Below, in pieces: positions 23,976 to 35,286 of a DNA stretch of 64,000 nt. Made by a program: the position numbers and the translations under genes. The notes beneath the pieces were generated by a model. The model ran no database searches. It worked only from the letters and a program-made list of their open reading frames with translations, and was not told where the DNA came from. The stretch is from Marsupella aquatica (Eukaryota > Marchantiophyta): contig OZ316894.1 in assembly GCA_973895155.1 (NCBI GenBank), positions 11,160,001 through 11,224,000 of the forward strand, read 5' to 3'. Within the stretch, counting starts at the first letter, position 1, and every line of letters starts with the position of its first letter.

Positions 23976-25209
23976 AAAGGATGTTAGTTTGTAGCTTATG
24001 TGAGACAACATGTGTTATTCATAGTTGATAGAAGTGAATCAAACAGATCTTGTTTGCTCCATGTGGTTGAGTACCCCAAACTACAATTTTGTGCTATGTG
24101 AGAAGGAGTTATCAATTTCTGAAGTTTGTTCAATGCTTGAGTAGTATATGGAAGGAGACAAGTTTCTGAAGTTTCTCAATGTTTGAGTAGTAAATTTTGT
24201 AAACTGTAATCAAATACTGTGCACATTTAAAAAAATTATTAGCAGATTTTGACAATTGTCCGTTGTATTTGTTTTAACTTAAGTGTGTGCGACACTATTT
24301 GACATGTGACCACAATTAGTGTCATACCATATTAGTGTCACACACCCTAATTACCGTCACTTACCTCAAATATAACCTCACACTAATTCGAGTGTGTGAG
24401 ACTAAATACTGTATAGAGTGTAGCTAGGAGACCCTACAGCAAGATTGATCCTGCTCAGACTTGGTCTAAAGAGTATTTGGTGTTGTTTGAATAGGATAAT
24501 GTCCTGGTTAGAGGGCATTGTGAGACATAAGGCACCCCAAAACTAGGGTGGTAGCACAAGTTTTGAGGCCTTTATTTTCATAATCCCCATAACTATAGTA
24601 GGAATTAACATGCGTAGATATTTAGTGCTTTTTTGGAATAGACAAGAAAAAGGAAACTTGTGAATGGATAAAAAATTAAGCGCCATGCAAAAATTTGTTA
24701 GCATGCAATTTGTTTAAAAACATGGAAGAAGTTAAAATTGGAAAAATATAAGCCAGCATAAATTCTATTCTGGATATAATCTATGTTTTGTAATGCAATA
24801 ATTTATTTTGTTTTGTATGTTATACCTGTTTCTCTGTTACATTTTCCTAGATTTATGGTACTACCCATAATCCCCTCCTCAAAAGAAGGGAGGTATTATG
24901 GAAAATTAATGCCCTGAAGAATGCATAGAGAAAAATCACAAAAGCTTTGAGCCACTCTCTTCTATTCAGTGTCCTTGGCTTACAACGTCATGTTCTGAAA
25001 CTTTGTCTGAAGGTGATCTTGCCCTCAAGAAAGACCCTTGGAGGGACCCTTGTTAGCAAGCACCTTCCTGCAAGTTTACTTAGCAAAGACCACGGAGAGG
25101 TATCTGTTGCTTGTATAAAGTTTGTGAATTCCTATTTATTTTTGTTTGAAGCTTGATTGTGTGCAATTTGAGGATGCTTAAGAGATTGTAATTCTACAAG
25201 TGTACCAGG
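23976..25209. other. Intergenic, no gene seen
   Basis: AT-rich. Near 24280-24420 the phrases TTAGTGTCA and CACACTAATT recur, matching the motif seen around 10 kb and 23.1 kb. No coding signal. Confidence 0.35.
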
Positions 25210-25575
25210 TTAGTATGGCCCAAATTTTCTGGGGTGGCAACCACAAGCATCACATAATTCATCTTTGAATTTCACCAATGTTGACTGGAAACCTTGCCAT
25301 ATCACAGTTGGACTATTTAAAGCTCCAGAGACTACTGGGATGTCTTGCAGTTGGAATTTTGGACAAGGAGACTCTTGTGACCTAGACATATCTATTTTGT
25401 GGTCATAATATTTGGAGTGGGCTATGATGATGTCCTGGATGATGTGCATTGCCTTTGATGTAACTTGAATGTGTAACTCAATATGATGGAGAATATTGGT
25501 AATTGCAATAGGGATAGAGTTAAAATACCACCTTATTGCATCATTGATATCAGTTTTCAATGTATAGTAACACAA
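25210..25575 (-). CDS. Hypothetical ORF, possible gene fragment
   Basis: An open frame of 121 codons in otherwise AT-rich repeat DNA. Its composition is protein-like: TDINDAIRWYFNSIPIAI, then a helical IIQDIIIAHSKYYDHK segment, then WQGFQSTLVKFKDEL and a Cys-containing end (CDACGCHP). I recognise no domain, and no splice or promoter context is visible. It may be a fragment of a transposon gene. Confidence that it is a functional gene is low. Confidence 0.25.
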   Translation of the reverse strand: MCYYTLKTDINDAIRWYFNSIPIAITNILHHIELHIQVTSKAMHIIQDIIIAHSKYYDHKIDMSRSQESPCPKFQLQDIPVVSGALNSPTVIWQGFQSTLVKFKDELCDACGCHPRKFGPY

Positions 25576-25940
25576 TGCTTAGGATCATGCAAATGAATAG
25601 TCCCTAATTCCCATTGACTTTTTTTGGATTTGCAGTTTGAGTTGGTCTTTCAATTTGGAGTTACAATATGCTATTATACACTAAGCCCCATACCTACGCC
25701 TTTATATATTGCCCGGGTATACCATACCTAAACTGGTCAGGTTCGGCACAATAGCATCCACAAAAGTGGCAGGGCACTGGGACCCCCTCCTGTGGAACGA
25801 ACTCTCAGAACTGGAAAATTTGTTGATCATGTTGGTTTTGATCGTACTCACTGTTTGGGTCTCCCAATGGTGCAAAATAACCTTTCCTTCGTCTCAAGAC
25901 TCAGGACCATCAGCGCTGAGTGTGTCAATAGTCTCAGGTA
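25576..25940. other. Spacer before hairpin
   Basis: AT-rich to mixed sequence leading into the long hairpin. No gene seen. Confidence 0.3.
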
Positions 25941-26079
25941 CATACCAGCTGTAGACTACATAGACACGGTCATAGGACTACACCCATATGGGCAGCTGGT
26001 ATGGTAGGTCTCACGTCCATACCAGCTGCCCATATGGGTGTAGTCCTATGACCGTGTCTATGTAGTCTATGCTGGCATG
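25941..26079. repeat. Near-perfect 64-bp inverted repeat (hairpin)
   Basis: The left arm, 25941-26004, pairs with the right arm, 26017-26079, around a 12-base loop (26005-26016). The inner 48 bases or so, including the AGACACGGTCATAGGACTAC core and CCCATATGGGCAGCTGGTAT, match exactly. Only the outer end has a gap and a few mismatches. A transcript would fold into a long stem like a young miRNA/siRNA precursor; alternatively it is a recent inverted duplication. There is no evidence here that it is transcribed. Confidence 0.85.
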
Positions 26080-26794
26080 GGAGTCCAGGCATCAACAGCG
26101 GTGTCTCTCAAAATTATGTGCCCAATTATGTGCCCAAGAATATTTGTGTGTGTCATTAATTGTCATCATCCCATTTACGGACATTCGTACAGGCTAATAG
26201 GCCTGTCAAAGAAGTGCTGAGGACCAATTCCATGACAAGTACATTCCGGTCATGCCTGAGTCCTTCTTCAGTATTAGGAGGGGGTGCCAAAGTTGGTCCA
26301 GGGTAGCTCTTCCCAGGAGATAGTGGTCATCGGTGTTTGACCTCATGGAAGAAGGTTGTGAGGGGGGACCCTGGGGATGGGGGGACTCGGGCATGGCAAG
26401 TGCCAACTGCTCAGGCCACCTCAGGCCACAGCAGGTGGTCAAAGCCATATGACACACTCATGGGCTTCACTAAGGGTGCCCCACCATTTGTGAGGTGCAA
26501 CCATGCCAAACCTGACCAGGTCAACCATGAGGACAACTTTGGCAGCCCCTATTGAACTCTATGGTCTCTCTATCTATATAACTCTTTCCAAAGAGAAGTT
26601 AGAGTTGGGGCCTAGGCTTCTAGAGCCTCTAGACAGTGACTCTAGGGTCTCTGGGGCCCACCAAATTCATGTGGATGGAAAGAAGGGCAAGAGATATTAT
26701 GTATATCAAAATGATGAGCATGCACGATAATTTTGTTCTAGTTTCAATATATATTCAAAGAATGCACATTCAGGCTTGTACTTCAGACACTAAG
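26080..26794. other. Intergenic, no gene supported
   Basis: Mixed composition with overlapping open frames of 63-83 codons on both strands and no motifs. Confidence 0.3.
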
Positions 26795-27480
26795 GGACTC
26801 TCCAATTATCCTATTTCTATGTGCTGATTGGACTAGCTTGAGAATGGGCTATGGTAATTCTCTTGGTATAGGGTCTGGACTGAAGATCTCACTAGCGTAA
26901 TCTGAAAGGTTTCTCCCTTTTCTACTCTACCTTCTCGCTAAAGTTTAGACTCTAGACCACTCTAGCTCCAGTTATCCCACTTCTGTGCGTCTATTGGACT
27001 CGCTTGAGAGTGGGCTATGGTAATTCTCTCCGCATAGGGTCTGCACGAAGTTCTCACCAGCGTAATCTTCTACTCTATTGTCTCTGTAGAGTTTAGACTT
27101 TAGATCACTCTCCAATTATCCTATTTATTCTATGTGTACTGACTCGCTTATTGTCTCTGTAGAGTTTAGACTTTAGACCACTCTCCAATTATCCTATGTA
27201 TTCTATGTGTACTGACTCGCTTGAGAGTGGGCTCGGTAATTCTCTCCGCATAGGGTCTGGACGAAGACCTCACCAGCGTAACCTTCTACTCTATTGCTTC
27301 TGTAGAGTTTAGACTTTAGACCACTTTCCAATTATCCTATTTCTATGTGTACTTGAGAGTGGGCTATGGTAAATCTCTCTGTGCTATAGGGTCTGGATTG
27401 AACATCTCACAAGAGTAAGCTTTAAGATTTCCCCTTTCTCACAAGAGTCAGATTTAAGGTTTTTCCTTTCTCACCGGTGT
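26795..27480. repeat. Degenerate tandem array, about 100-180 bp unit
   Basis: Four to five imperfect copies share TAGACTTTAGACCACTCTC, CAATTATCCTATTTCTATGT, GAGAGTGGGCTATGGTAATT, CATAGGGTCTGGACGAAG and CTCACCAGCGTAA in that order. Some copies are truncated: near 27120-27200 the middle block is skipped and the TTTAGACCACTCTCC block restarts. The array is non-coding and satellite-like. Confidence 0.75.
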
Positions 27481-27754
27481 GGCTAATGTCAGCCAGTTTG
27501 AAGTACAAGATGCTATGAAATTCCTTATCTAGTTTCCTGAGATATATTCTGACTATTAAATCTCCCCTAGATTTAATGATGACCATTTGATTCTGACTAA
27601 TGGGGCGTCTGGCTAGGGTGGGAAACTACTATTGGGAAACAACAAACCTAGCATATCTTTGTCAAAATTGTCAAGAACTCGTTGGAGAGGAGGAATCTGA
27701 TAAGCTTTTGGCACCAAATTATGCTGAATCTTACTTCCTTTCTCCTTCTGGGAT
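27481..27754. other. Spacer between repeats
   Basis: No gene or structured repeat seen. Confidence 0.3.
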
Positions 27755-28405
27755 CACTTCAAGCCAAGATGTCTAGTTTGAGTAAATGCATATTTCCAAA
27801 TTTGACTCTACAAGTTGTCAAATTTACCAAACATACCCTTTCTAATTCTATGGAAATGCAAGTGCTCCTCATGCAGGTTTTTGTGCCAGTTTTTGGCAAA
27901 CAAAAAAAAAGCACTGGTCATGCCTTGTTAAGCAAGTTTGCTGACAAGTATGGTTTTGAAATGTTTTGGAAAAAGTACACGAAAACAGCCATGACCTTGG
28001 CGGATGGAATACCCTTAAAATATACAAAAATTCACCAAATTTTGCTGTATACTAAATCAGCACCAATTGCACCAAGAGAAATACAAATGCTCATGAAGGA
28101 GAAGAGAAAGGACCTAACTCCCTGGCCAGATAGTACCTAAAACCAAACCCAAACCCAAACAACAACAGGCCACATAGAGGCCAATGAAGTGCCTATAAGC
28201 GACTCCCACACGGGTCTAAACACCAGGCTGAGGCAGCCCCATAGGCTAAAAAGCTTCATTCCTTTCAATGGCTGTTGACAGGGGTGGTGGCATAAGGAGC
28301 ACTTGCATTCCATAGAATTATGAAGGGCATTTTGGGTAAATTTGACAACTTGTGGGTTTAATTCTGCAAATTTGCATTTACTTAATCTAGACATCTTGGC
28401 CTGAA
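27755..28405. mobile_element. Short element with ~110-bp terminal inverted repeats
   Basis: The left arm near 27760-27875 (GCCAAGATGTCTAG, AGTAAATGCA, ACAAGTTGTCAAATTTACC, AATTCTATGGAAATGCAAGT, GTGCTCCT(C)ATGC) recurs inverted near 28283-28400 at about 85% identity by eye. The interior of about 400 bp contains part of a 152-codon frame (27682-28140) that begins outside the element and has no transposase motif. It fits a non-autonomous inverted-repeat transposon; the target duplication was not resolved. Confidence 0.6.
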
Positions 28406-28662
28406 ACGTACCTGTTGTGTGATAAACCAGCACCAAAAGCCCACAACCCTCTCAGGTATTTGGCTCTTCCGTTTCCTGGACTTTTTTTTCCTTGTTTTCT
28501 CCCCTTTGTTGCCTCTCTATCCTTTGTTGTACGTTGTCGCTCCATTGGCTCCTTTGCGGTTGGCTCTAGATATATGTTTCTCTTCTGTATCGTTCAATTC
28601 TGCAGAAGCTAACTACAAAATCTGATACACTTTTGTTCATCGCAATCACATCTTCATCTCTT
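28406..28662. other. 5' flank of tRNA gene
   Basis: Pyrimidine-rich sequence upstream of the tRNA gene. No separate gene supported. Confidence 0.3.
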
Positions 28663-28734
28663 GGCCCCGTAGTCTAGTGGTCATGACACTGGACTCTGAA
28701 TCCAGTAGCCCGAGTTCAAATCTCGGCGGGGCCT
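28663..28734 (+). tRNA. tRNA-Gln (anticodon CUG)
   Basis: A 72-base cloverleaf. The acceptor stem GGCCCCG pairs with CGGGGCC. The anticodon stem CTGGA/TCCAG encloses the 7-base loop CTCTGAA with anticodon CTG. The T arm is CCGAG-TTCAAAT-CTCGG. Internal promoter-like A (TAGTCTAGTGG) and B (GAGTTCAAATC) boxes are present. No intron and no encoded CCA, as usual for nuclear tRNA genes. A strong T-run terminator is not obvious within the next 20 bases. Confidence 0.95.
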
Positions 28735-28997
28735 AGTCTGTGATTGCATCTTATTCGATTTCCATACCTTTTTGAGTCCCAGTGAAAGATAACCCACAAG
28801 GTTAGATGAAGCAGGGGGGTCCATCTCCTCAAAAAGTCAAGTACATGAGGAGTCGGATACAAGGAAGAATACTGATCCCGAGAGCTCAAGAGTTTACATA
28901 CTTTCAAGCTGAGTAAAGCGGGCAAGGGTAAAAGAGCATCCTTATTTTGGCTAATCGTTGCTTCCTCTAGCAAGTTTTGGCATTATACTCGATTGGG

Positions 28998-29400
28998 CAC
29001 TCGATGCATGCGGATGTCATCCAATTCTGATCAGGAACCGTGCCCTTGTTCATTCAATTGTGAAATGAATCTAACTAAAATCCGGAACGCTCACTGTCTT
29101 GAGCAGTTGAAGCGATTTCTAGAAACTTTGGCATGATGACCGCATGTGGATATCATCCAATTCTGATCACGAACCTGCCCTTGTTCATTGAATTGTGAGA
29201 TCAATCTGACTAATATCGGGAACGGTCATTCACTTAGGCAATTCAAGCGATTTCTAAAAACGTTGGCATGATGACGACACTTGATGCATGTAGATGTCAC
29301 ACAATTGCGGTCACAAACCGTGTGATTGCTCAATTGTTGCAACCGCAACGATCATATCTTGGGCAATTCAAGCTATTTCGATGTCTGAGCATATAATTCA
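28998..29400. repeat. Three-copy degenerate tandem repeat, about 140 bp
   Basis: Units beginning near 29000, 29140 and 29280 share GCATG(C/T)(G/A)GAT(G/A)TCATCCAATTCTGATCA, CTTGTTCATT(C/G)AATTGTGA, GGAACG(C/G)TCA and GCAATTCAAGC(G/T)ATTTC. The third copy is the most diverged. Non-coding. Confidence 0.7.
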
Positions 29401-30932
29401 GTTCTTCCGTCATGTTTGTAGAGGCCACACAAACGGATCACACAGGTTGAATGACGTCTACATATGGATACAAATTTAGTCGTCTGGATCCTTTGTCCGT
29501 CAATAGAGATTGGCACAGTGTTCCTCCTTGTTGTGTCTTCTGTTCCCGATAAGGCGGTGATTATCTTTCGGTATCAAATTTCTCAAGTTGAATCCCAAGG
29601 TAACTGAGTCTTGATTGCAGACTGAAGGGCCCCGTCACCAACCTCTGCCAGAAAAACGGGCCCAGTAGATTCGGTAGGCACATCTCATTGAATGATGGAA
29701 GCTGTTCGCCTGTACTTGGGATTCATAATGAGAGATATGATACAGGAAAGTGGTCTTTTGCAGACGGAACTAGCACCATCATATGTATGTGCGTAAACAT
29801 GAATAGAATGACATTTTGATGAGATGCTGCTTCAAGACGACTTTCTACTACTTTCGGAATCCTTGGTTCGATGAGTAATGTGGGATATCTTATCAAATCA
29901 ATGATTTGAACACACTGATGACCTAGTAGTGCCATCTAGCAGCGACGTTGCGTTTTAAAAGAAAGATTGTCACATTCTTATCCAATCATTCAAATCACTC
30001 ATGCTGCCGGATCGAGCTCCTACAACTCCACAGCTCGGTCCATTCGCGTCCTCCTCGTCTTCCAACGACGACAGTCTTATCCCATCGATGGAATCACCCC
30101 AACATGCCGGAGTAGATCATCACCAAGATTGTTGAACAAATTGGCGCAATAGTTCCAGTTCTACCTGATTTCATTTCGTATTTGCTCAATCGAACGTCTT
30201 TAGAATTATTACCCAGGCTTAACAGCTTCAAACCAGTTTCTGGCGTCCGAAGGCCCCTTTGCAAAATGAAAAAGTAATCGGGCCCCATCGAGTATGGCGA
30301 TAGTCATCAAGATTATTTTATTTTGAACTCTTCAGATAGAAGAGCAGAAGAATGAATCATCGCTGCAAGTTCAGGGATGGAAATTCACCCGGAACGTTAC
30401 TGATTAGATCTGGCCATACAAACCCACCAATGAGAAGAAACATGAGTGCCCTTATAATTCAGTGGCGTCCCAATACCTGAGGGTGCTACTTCTAGAGACC
30501 GAAGGCTGCACAGCAAACTATGAATACTTCCATGAACCACATTCACTCGTCTAGAAAGCAAGGCAACCACTATTCTTGGCAAGTTCTCGGTAGACAACAT
30601 CTCCGAAACGAGGAAAACATGTTTTTAACATTACAATGGATTGCATTTCTCCCAACTTTAGGAGGAACTGGACTGAAAGTATATCACAGACTTTGGCGTT
30701 TTGACCTCTTATGTAAACCCGTGTGGTCCGGATTCTATATCTTTACAGATTAGTAGTGCTCGGCAAAGATGTCCAGCCCCAAGGTCCTCAAATGACAAGG
30801 AGATGAAGGTGTTGTTGTACTATCATCTCCTTCCAAATAAAACCAACAGACAATCTATGCGATTTCACCTCATGTCACCGAGTTAGGACAAATGTCGATC
30901 ACTATACTATGATCTCCTTTCAAATATACACT
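29401..30932 (-). other. 3' flank of REF/SRPP-like gene; possible extra exons
   Basis: No independent gene is clear, but a phase-compatible extension of the upstream minus-strand gene exists. If its fourth exon is spliced at 31053 (CTG|GTAAAA), an exon could run 30600-30477 (acceptor CGGAG, donor CAG|GTATTG; encoding LPRIVVALLSRRVNVVHGS) and a last exon could run from about 30253 to a TGA at 30230-30228. Another protein-like minus frame sits at 29723-29935 (beginning with ATG, IIDLIRYPTLLIEPRIP), its relation unknown. These are candidates only. Confidence 0.25.
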
Positions 30933-33494
30933 CTAAACATCGTGTTTTTGAATCACGCAGGCCCTTAACAGTATAGCTACAAAATCACGACAGGGATTCA
31001 TTTCTACAGATTTCGTAACAATTCCAAATAGAGTTGGAGTACCCACTTTTACCAGGTGTAGGGGACCATTGAGACGTATTGACAAAGCAGAGTCTAGAGC
31101 TTTCTTCTTAAAATCGGAAGGAAAATGAGGTAGAAGGTTTCGCTGGAGGCTTTCTTGATCCAAATTCGTCCTGCAACGACAAAGACCTGCACATCAATAG
31201 TTCAAGCGATGGGTAAAGCTTAGGGTCACATGTCGTTGTGATGACTTTGTGCATCAAAGATTCGGTGATGAATCATAGTTCGACTTCTATAATATTCGCT
31301 GACTACGAGATCACGAGAGAAATTCGCAGATCGCCAAATAGTGTGAAGGCCCCACAACACGGAAGGTCAAAAATCCCCTAACAAAACCCATGCTTCAAGA
31401 GGCTCAACCGCTCCCATCTTTCAGGACCTAAACTAGTTACGATATCTCGACAATCACACATACAGCTTCGACCACCAGTAGAGTAGTTTTCCGAAAGAAG
31501 GCAGAAGATAAGTACCTCAACGAATTTAAGCCCCTTGGGCTTATAGCTTTGACACCCATTCCCCATGTGTCGAATAGATCGGCCAGTTCATCTTGCTCTT
31601 CCTCATGTTCGTGAACCACGGTAAGCTCTGGCAATTTCCCTTTGTTATCAGTCGATGCTGATCCCGCGTCCTTGACTGCAATTACGTCGATCTCTCCTTC
31701 AGTATTTGGAGCAACCTCCGTAGATTCGACAGGTTCGATGGCGGAAGGATCACTAGAACGCTCTACATCGGAATCACTTTCAGCTGCCAGCGCATTAAAG
31801 TCTAATTCATCCGGACTTGGGGTTTTCAATGGTGCACCAGGTGAATCTAGATACGAAGGAGAGTCTTCTCTCTGAAGTGAAATCTCATGCTTGTCTTTGA
31901 ATTCCGTGTTCGTCACCAACCAGTCAGCAACATAAGACACCAAGGGACTGCTAATGTCATTCAAAATTGAAACCGCGCCGTGTACGCCAGGTACTCTGAT
32001 CACAAAGCTGTAAAGTTTAAGGGATTCGCTCTTCACGATTGACTCACAGTCTACCCAGATATCTGCAGTAGAACCAACAACACCCCGTGTACGCACCCTA
32101 TCCAGAAGTATTAATGCTGTGTCAATCGGCTGGCCTGATAGGATTGCTTGAAACTGGGGAACGAAGTTCTCCGCGAAAGGTACATATGCAATTGCAATAT
32201 CACTCACTGCGTGAATCTGTGATCAATATCAACAAAACACCGTTCAGCTCCGAAGAAGTTTGAAGAAACCCTAAAACATGTCCTGTCTCCAACCTACGCT
32301 AAAGGGCACTTAAGTACTGTTTTCATCTATTTCCGCAATACAAGAAAGAGAATGCGACCCTTCACGAGGCCAATATTTGATCAATCTACCCGACTTTCTA
32401 TCTCACGGAACAGCGCAAAGGCTACGAATGAATGCAGAGAAGGACAACCGTCCTAGATGCAAAAGCTGACAGGAGTGCACAAATATCACCTTATTATCCA
32501 CAAGAGACAGCAAATACAGGCCATCTTTCTCTACATGTGAAATTAGTGGTTCCAGCCACGGACTGAAGGTATCTTCAACATATCCAATAGATGTCCCCAC
32601 AATGGGCACTTCTCGTGCGTTCTTGACAACAATACGTGTTAACGCAGTTACCCTGCAACCCAAAGCTTCAAGAATTTTTGCTCTTTCTGGCGTACTATAC
32701 TCCACCGATGCCTGCAACAACCAACATTGGAAATTTCACACATAAATATATGATGACAGTGCTCATTTTACGATTAGAAAAATAGCAACCCAGAGGAAGA
32801 AATTAAAATGTACGAAAATGGCCCATAGAACAGAAAATAGTGTTCGACATCCAATAAAACCAAACAGTCGAAGAGCTCAATCCCGGTTCCGATCCCGTCA
32901 GCGCCGAGGAACCAGCATAATCAAATTAGCAATATGCAGGGAGTGAACGAACATGCCTCATAATACACCGAAACCAGCTATAAAATTATCATGACACAAA
33001 AATTCACAAACGAACAGGTTGCGACAATCAAGAGAAGATTGTCACTCAGTTCATCGAGAGCTCCCAGACAACTAAGGATTTCAAAAGTGACTCCTCACAA
33101 TTTTGACCTGGCATGCAGGCATCTTATAATCATAATGCTCTGAACCTGGGTGTTAGCTAGGTTCTGCCCCCACAACCGCCCGAGGCACAAAAAAAATTAA
33201 AGATCTTCTAACCATAATATAGAAGCCATGATTAATTGAGCTTGAACTCGTCGTACACCCGACAACTGAAAACAACTCTGGTACTTATACCGAACTGCGG
33301 GGTGCAACCCATGGGGACACTGAAACCTGTGGCTCACAATGAGATGCGAGCCTTGCCCTGGGAGGGACTCCCTAAGCACTGCACCAGTTGTGATGATCAT
33401 CTCATCTAGAATTCTATACTGCTAGGAACAGTAAGATGGAAAAAGCGACAAATCTCACCATCGGCGAAGGCGATCTGGATGTGGTGGAACTCAT
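30933..33494 (-). CDS. REF/SRPP-family lipid-droplet protein with acidic extension
   Basis: Exons read from phase-compatible splice sites: 33494-33459 (ATG, 12 codons), 32711-32490, 32216-31516, and 31170 onward to a stop at 30933, about 398 residues. Residues about 15-190 align by pattern with the rubber elongation factor/small rubber particle protein (LDAP) family: GTSIGYVEDTFSPWLEP, then LYLLSLVDNK (family: FVDRKVD), a YVP, and the RTRGVVGST segment. In plants these coat lipid droplets and aid stress tolerance. Residues about 200-310 form an acidic Ser/Asp/Glu-rich region (AAESDSDVERSSD, HEHEEEQDEL) beyond the usual family length of about 200-250. The end of the gene is uncertain: splicing at 31053 could replace the tail. 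Family call by memory, not search. Confidence 0.7.
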
Positions 33495-34765
33495 TGTTCC
33501 TCAAATACTCTGCAAAACGAACAAGGACCATTTAATTTATCAGCCTCTCATTTTTCCGCATTCTCGCAAAGAAAGTTAGACCGTAATCCGCTGCAAAATC
33601 ACCACTGCGTGCCGGTACTCACCTTCGATTTGTGAAGTACTTCTGCAGTCAAAAACTACAGTACTGTACGCGGCAATACAGGTTCTAGGGGTGACTGAAG
33701 ATTTTCAGAAATACATTCTTATGAGCTTCAAGAATTTATGGTATGGAATGGCATACTTTTGACAACCCGATGCTAAAGAACGATAGCTCACAATACAAAG
33801 ATACTCTGGACTAGTGCAGTTGGTGTGAGAAAGTAAGTCACCATGCACTCGTCGAAGGTCTCTGCGAACTGCGCTTCCGTATCCCCACGTGAACTAAAGT
33901 AGTCTTGCAGAACGCTCCTAGTGCTTCAGCGTCTACCATTAGACAAAACTCGACTTCGCCTCTTCGTGAGGTTGATAAAAAGATTGCACTCCGCTCTTCG
34001 ACTATTATCGACGCCTCGAAAATATCCAAGGGTACTTAAGGGGTACTAGAAACATGAACTCTGTCGCACGACTAAGTGAACAGGAGATTCAGTTCAATAT
34101 GCCTTAATTTTCCTCCGCAAAATAGATCGATTTCGATTGAGGTACGATTGTCTTTCAGAAAGATATCCGAATGTATAGTAGACCTCAGCCCGAAGTCTCA
34201 AGGATATTGGCAACGACTCGCAAAGCTGATTTCCGTAGTAACATGTACCTCAAAATCCCTGCCTGTCACCTTCCCACCACACCAACTGCTCCGTAGAAAA
34301 TCCAGTTCCGCAATTTCGCAGTACGCCAATTCGCCAACATGCCTCTCACCAGACACTGCGCCCGGCCTCGCACAACGCTTCCACTCCAAGAATTATCCTG
34401 TGGCAAATGAAGCTGCGAGTTTGATTCTCACTCCACAGCCGGTCACAGGGACCCTGCGTGTGCTCCTAGAAGCCTGAAATTCGGACAACGCGTCGACGAC
34501 GGGGTCCTCTCATCAACACTCAATCAGCTCAGCCCGTCGTCGACGAATGCGCTCCCGCAACGGTAGCGCCACTCAACGGCAGTCTTTCCCCGACCCCGCG
34601 AAATCGAACAAGCAAACGTCTCCCGCAATCAATCGACGCCAATCTCGCCCACCAGCTCCGAACGAATTTCCCTCCCCCCCAAACCAAACCACCATAACGA
34701 TAAGTATCCCAAGTTTACCCGTCTCAGCACGCTCTTGTCATAATTCCACCACTATCCGACCTAGA

Positions 34766-34768
<3 letters not shown>
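33495..34768. promoter_or_regulatory. REF/SRPP-like gene upstream region
   Basis: The 5' flank of the minus-strand gene. The initiator is ATGAGTTCCACC with donor CCGATG|GTGAGA 36 bases on. No TATA box is identified with confidence. A 133-codon plus-strand frame (34076-34477) has no motifs and is not called. Confidence 0.25.

Positions 34769-34798
<30 letters not shown>
34769..34798. repeat. (CT)n microsatellite
   Basis: About 14 CT units. Together with three other simple repeats it forms a microsatellite-rich stretch from 34.7 to 35.3 kb. Confidence 0.95.
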
Positions 34799-34799
<1 letters not shown>

Positions 34800-34961
34800 T
34801 TGCGCACCTGGGGCAATTGGCGTGTTGGACGAGAGAACCACTGCGCGGAAGATTTCAGACGGGAACGGAGGCGAAACATATTACAACAACTTCGACACAC
34901 GAGAAAAAAAAAAACCTCGGGCGCGAGCTTGGACGGTCCGTCGCTTTCGTCCTCTCCTAGC

Positions 34962-34983
34962 GCTGCTGCTGCTGCTGCTGCTG
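34962..34983. repeat. (GCT)n microsatellite
   Basis: Seven consecutive GCT units. They lie in open frames on the plus strand that have no other support. Confidence 0.9.
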
Positions 34984-35156
34984 CACCTCTACATTACAAC
35001 TGTAGCACGTCGTACCCACTCCATCCAACCCATCCACCGCGCAAGCAAGCGCAGACACAGCATTCGAATTGTCTCGCCTCGGCGGTACTTTCCTTCTCGT
35101 TGTCTACGGTGATTTTATAATAATACAAGTACTTTGCCTCCGCATCGCATTGCCCG

Positions 35157-35178
35157 CCCTGCCCTGCCCTGCCCTGCC
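35157..35178. repeat. (CCCTG)n microsatellite
   Basis: Four consecutive CCCTG units. Simple repeat. Confidence 0.9.
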
Positions 35179-35260
35179 TCCTCCCTTACACACGCCATCC
35201 TTCGTCAAATCATCAAATGTACATTCAAGTTGTCCTCCGTGTGTATACAATATCATGTAG

Positions 35261-35286
35261 TATCATCATCATCATCAATCAATCAC
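35261..35286. repeat. (ATC)n/(AATC)n simple repeat
   Basis: Five ATC units followed by AATC units. Simple repeat. Confidence 0.85.

Noticed and set aside
27682-28140. 152-codon open frame
   Set aside because: Spans one arm and the interior of an inverted-repeat element and shows no transposase motif.
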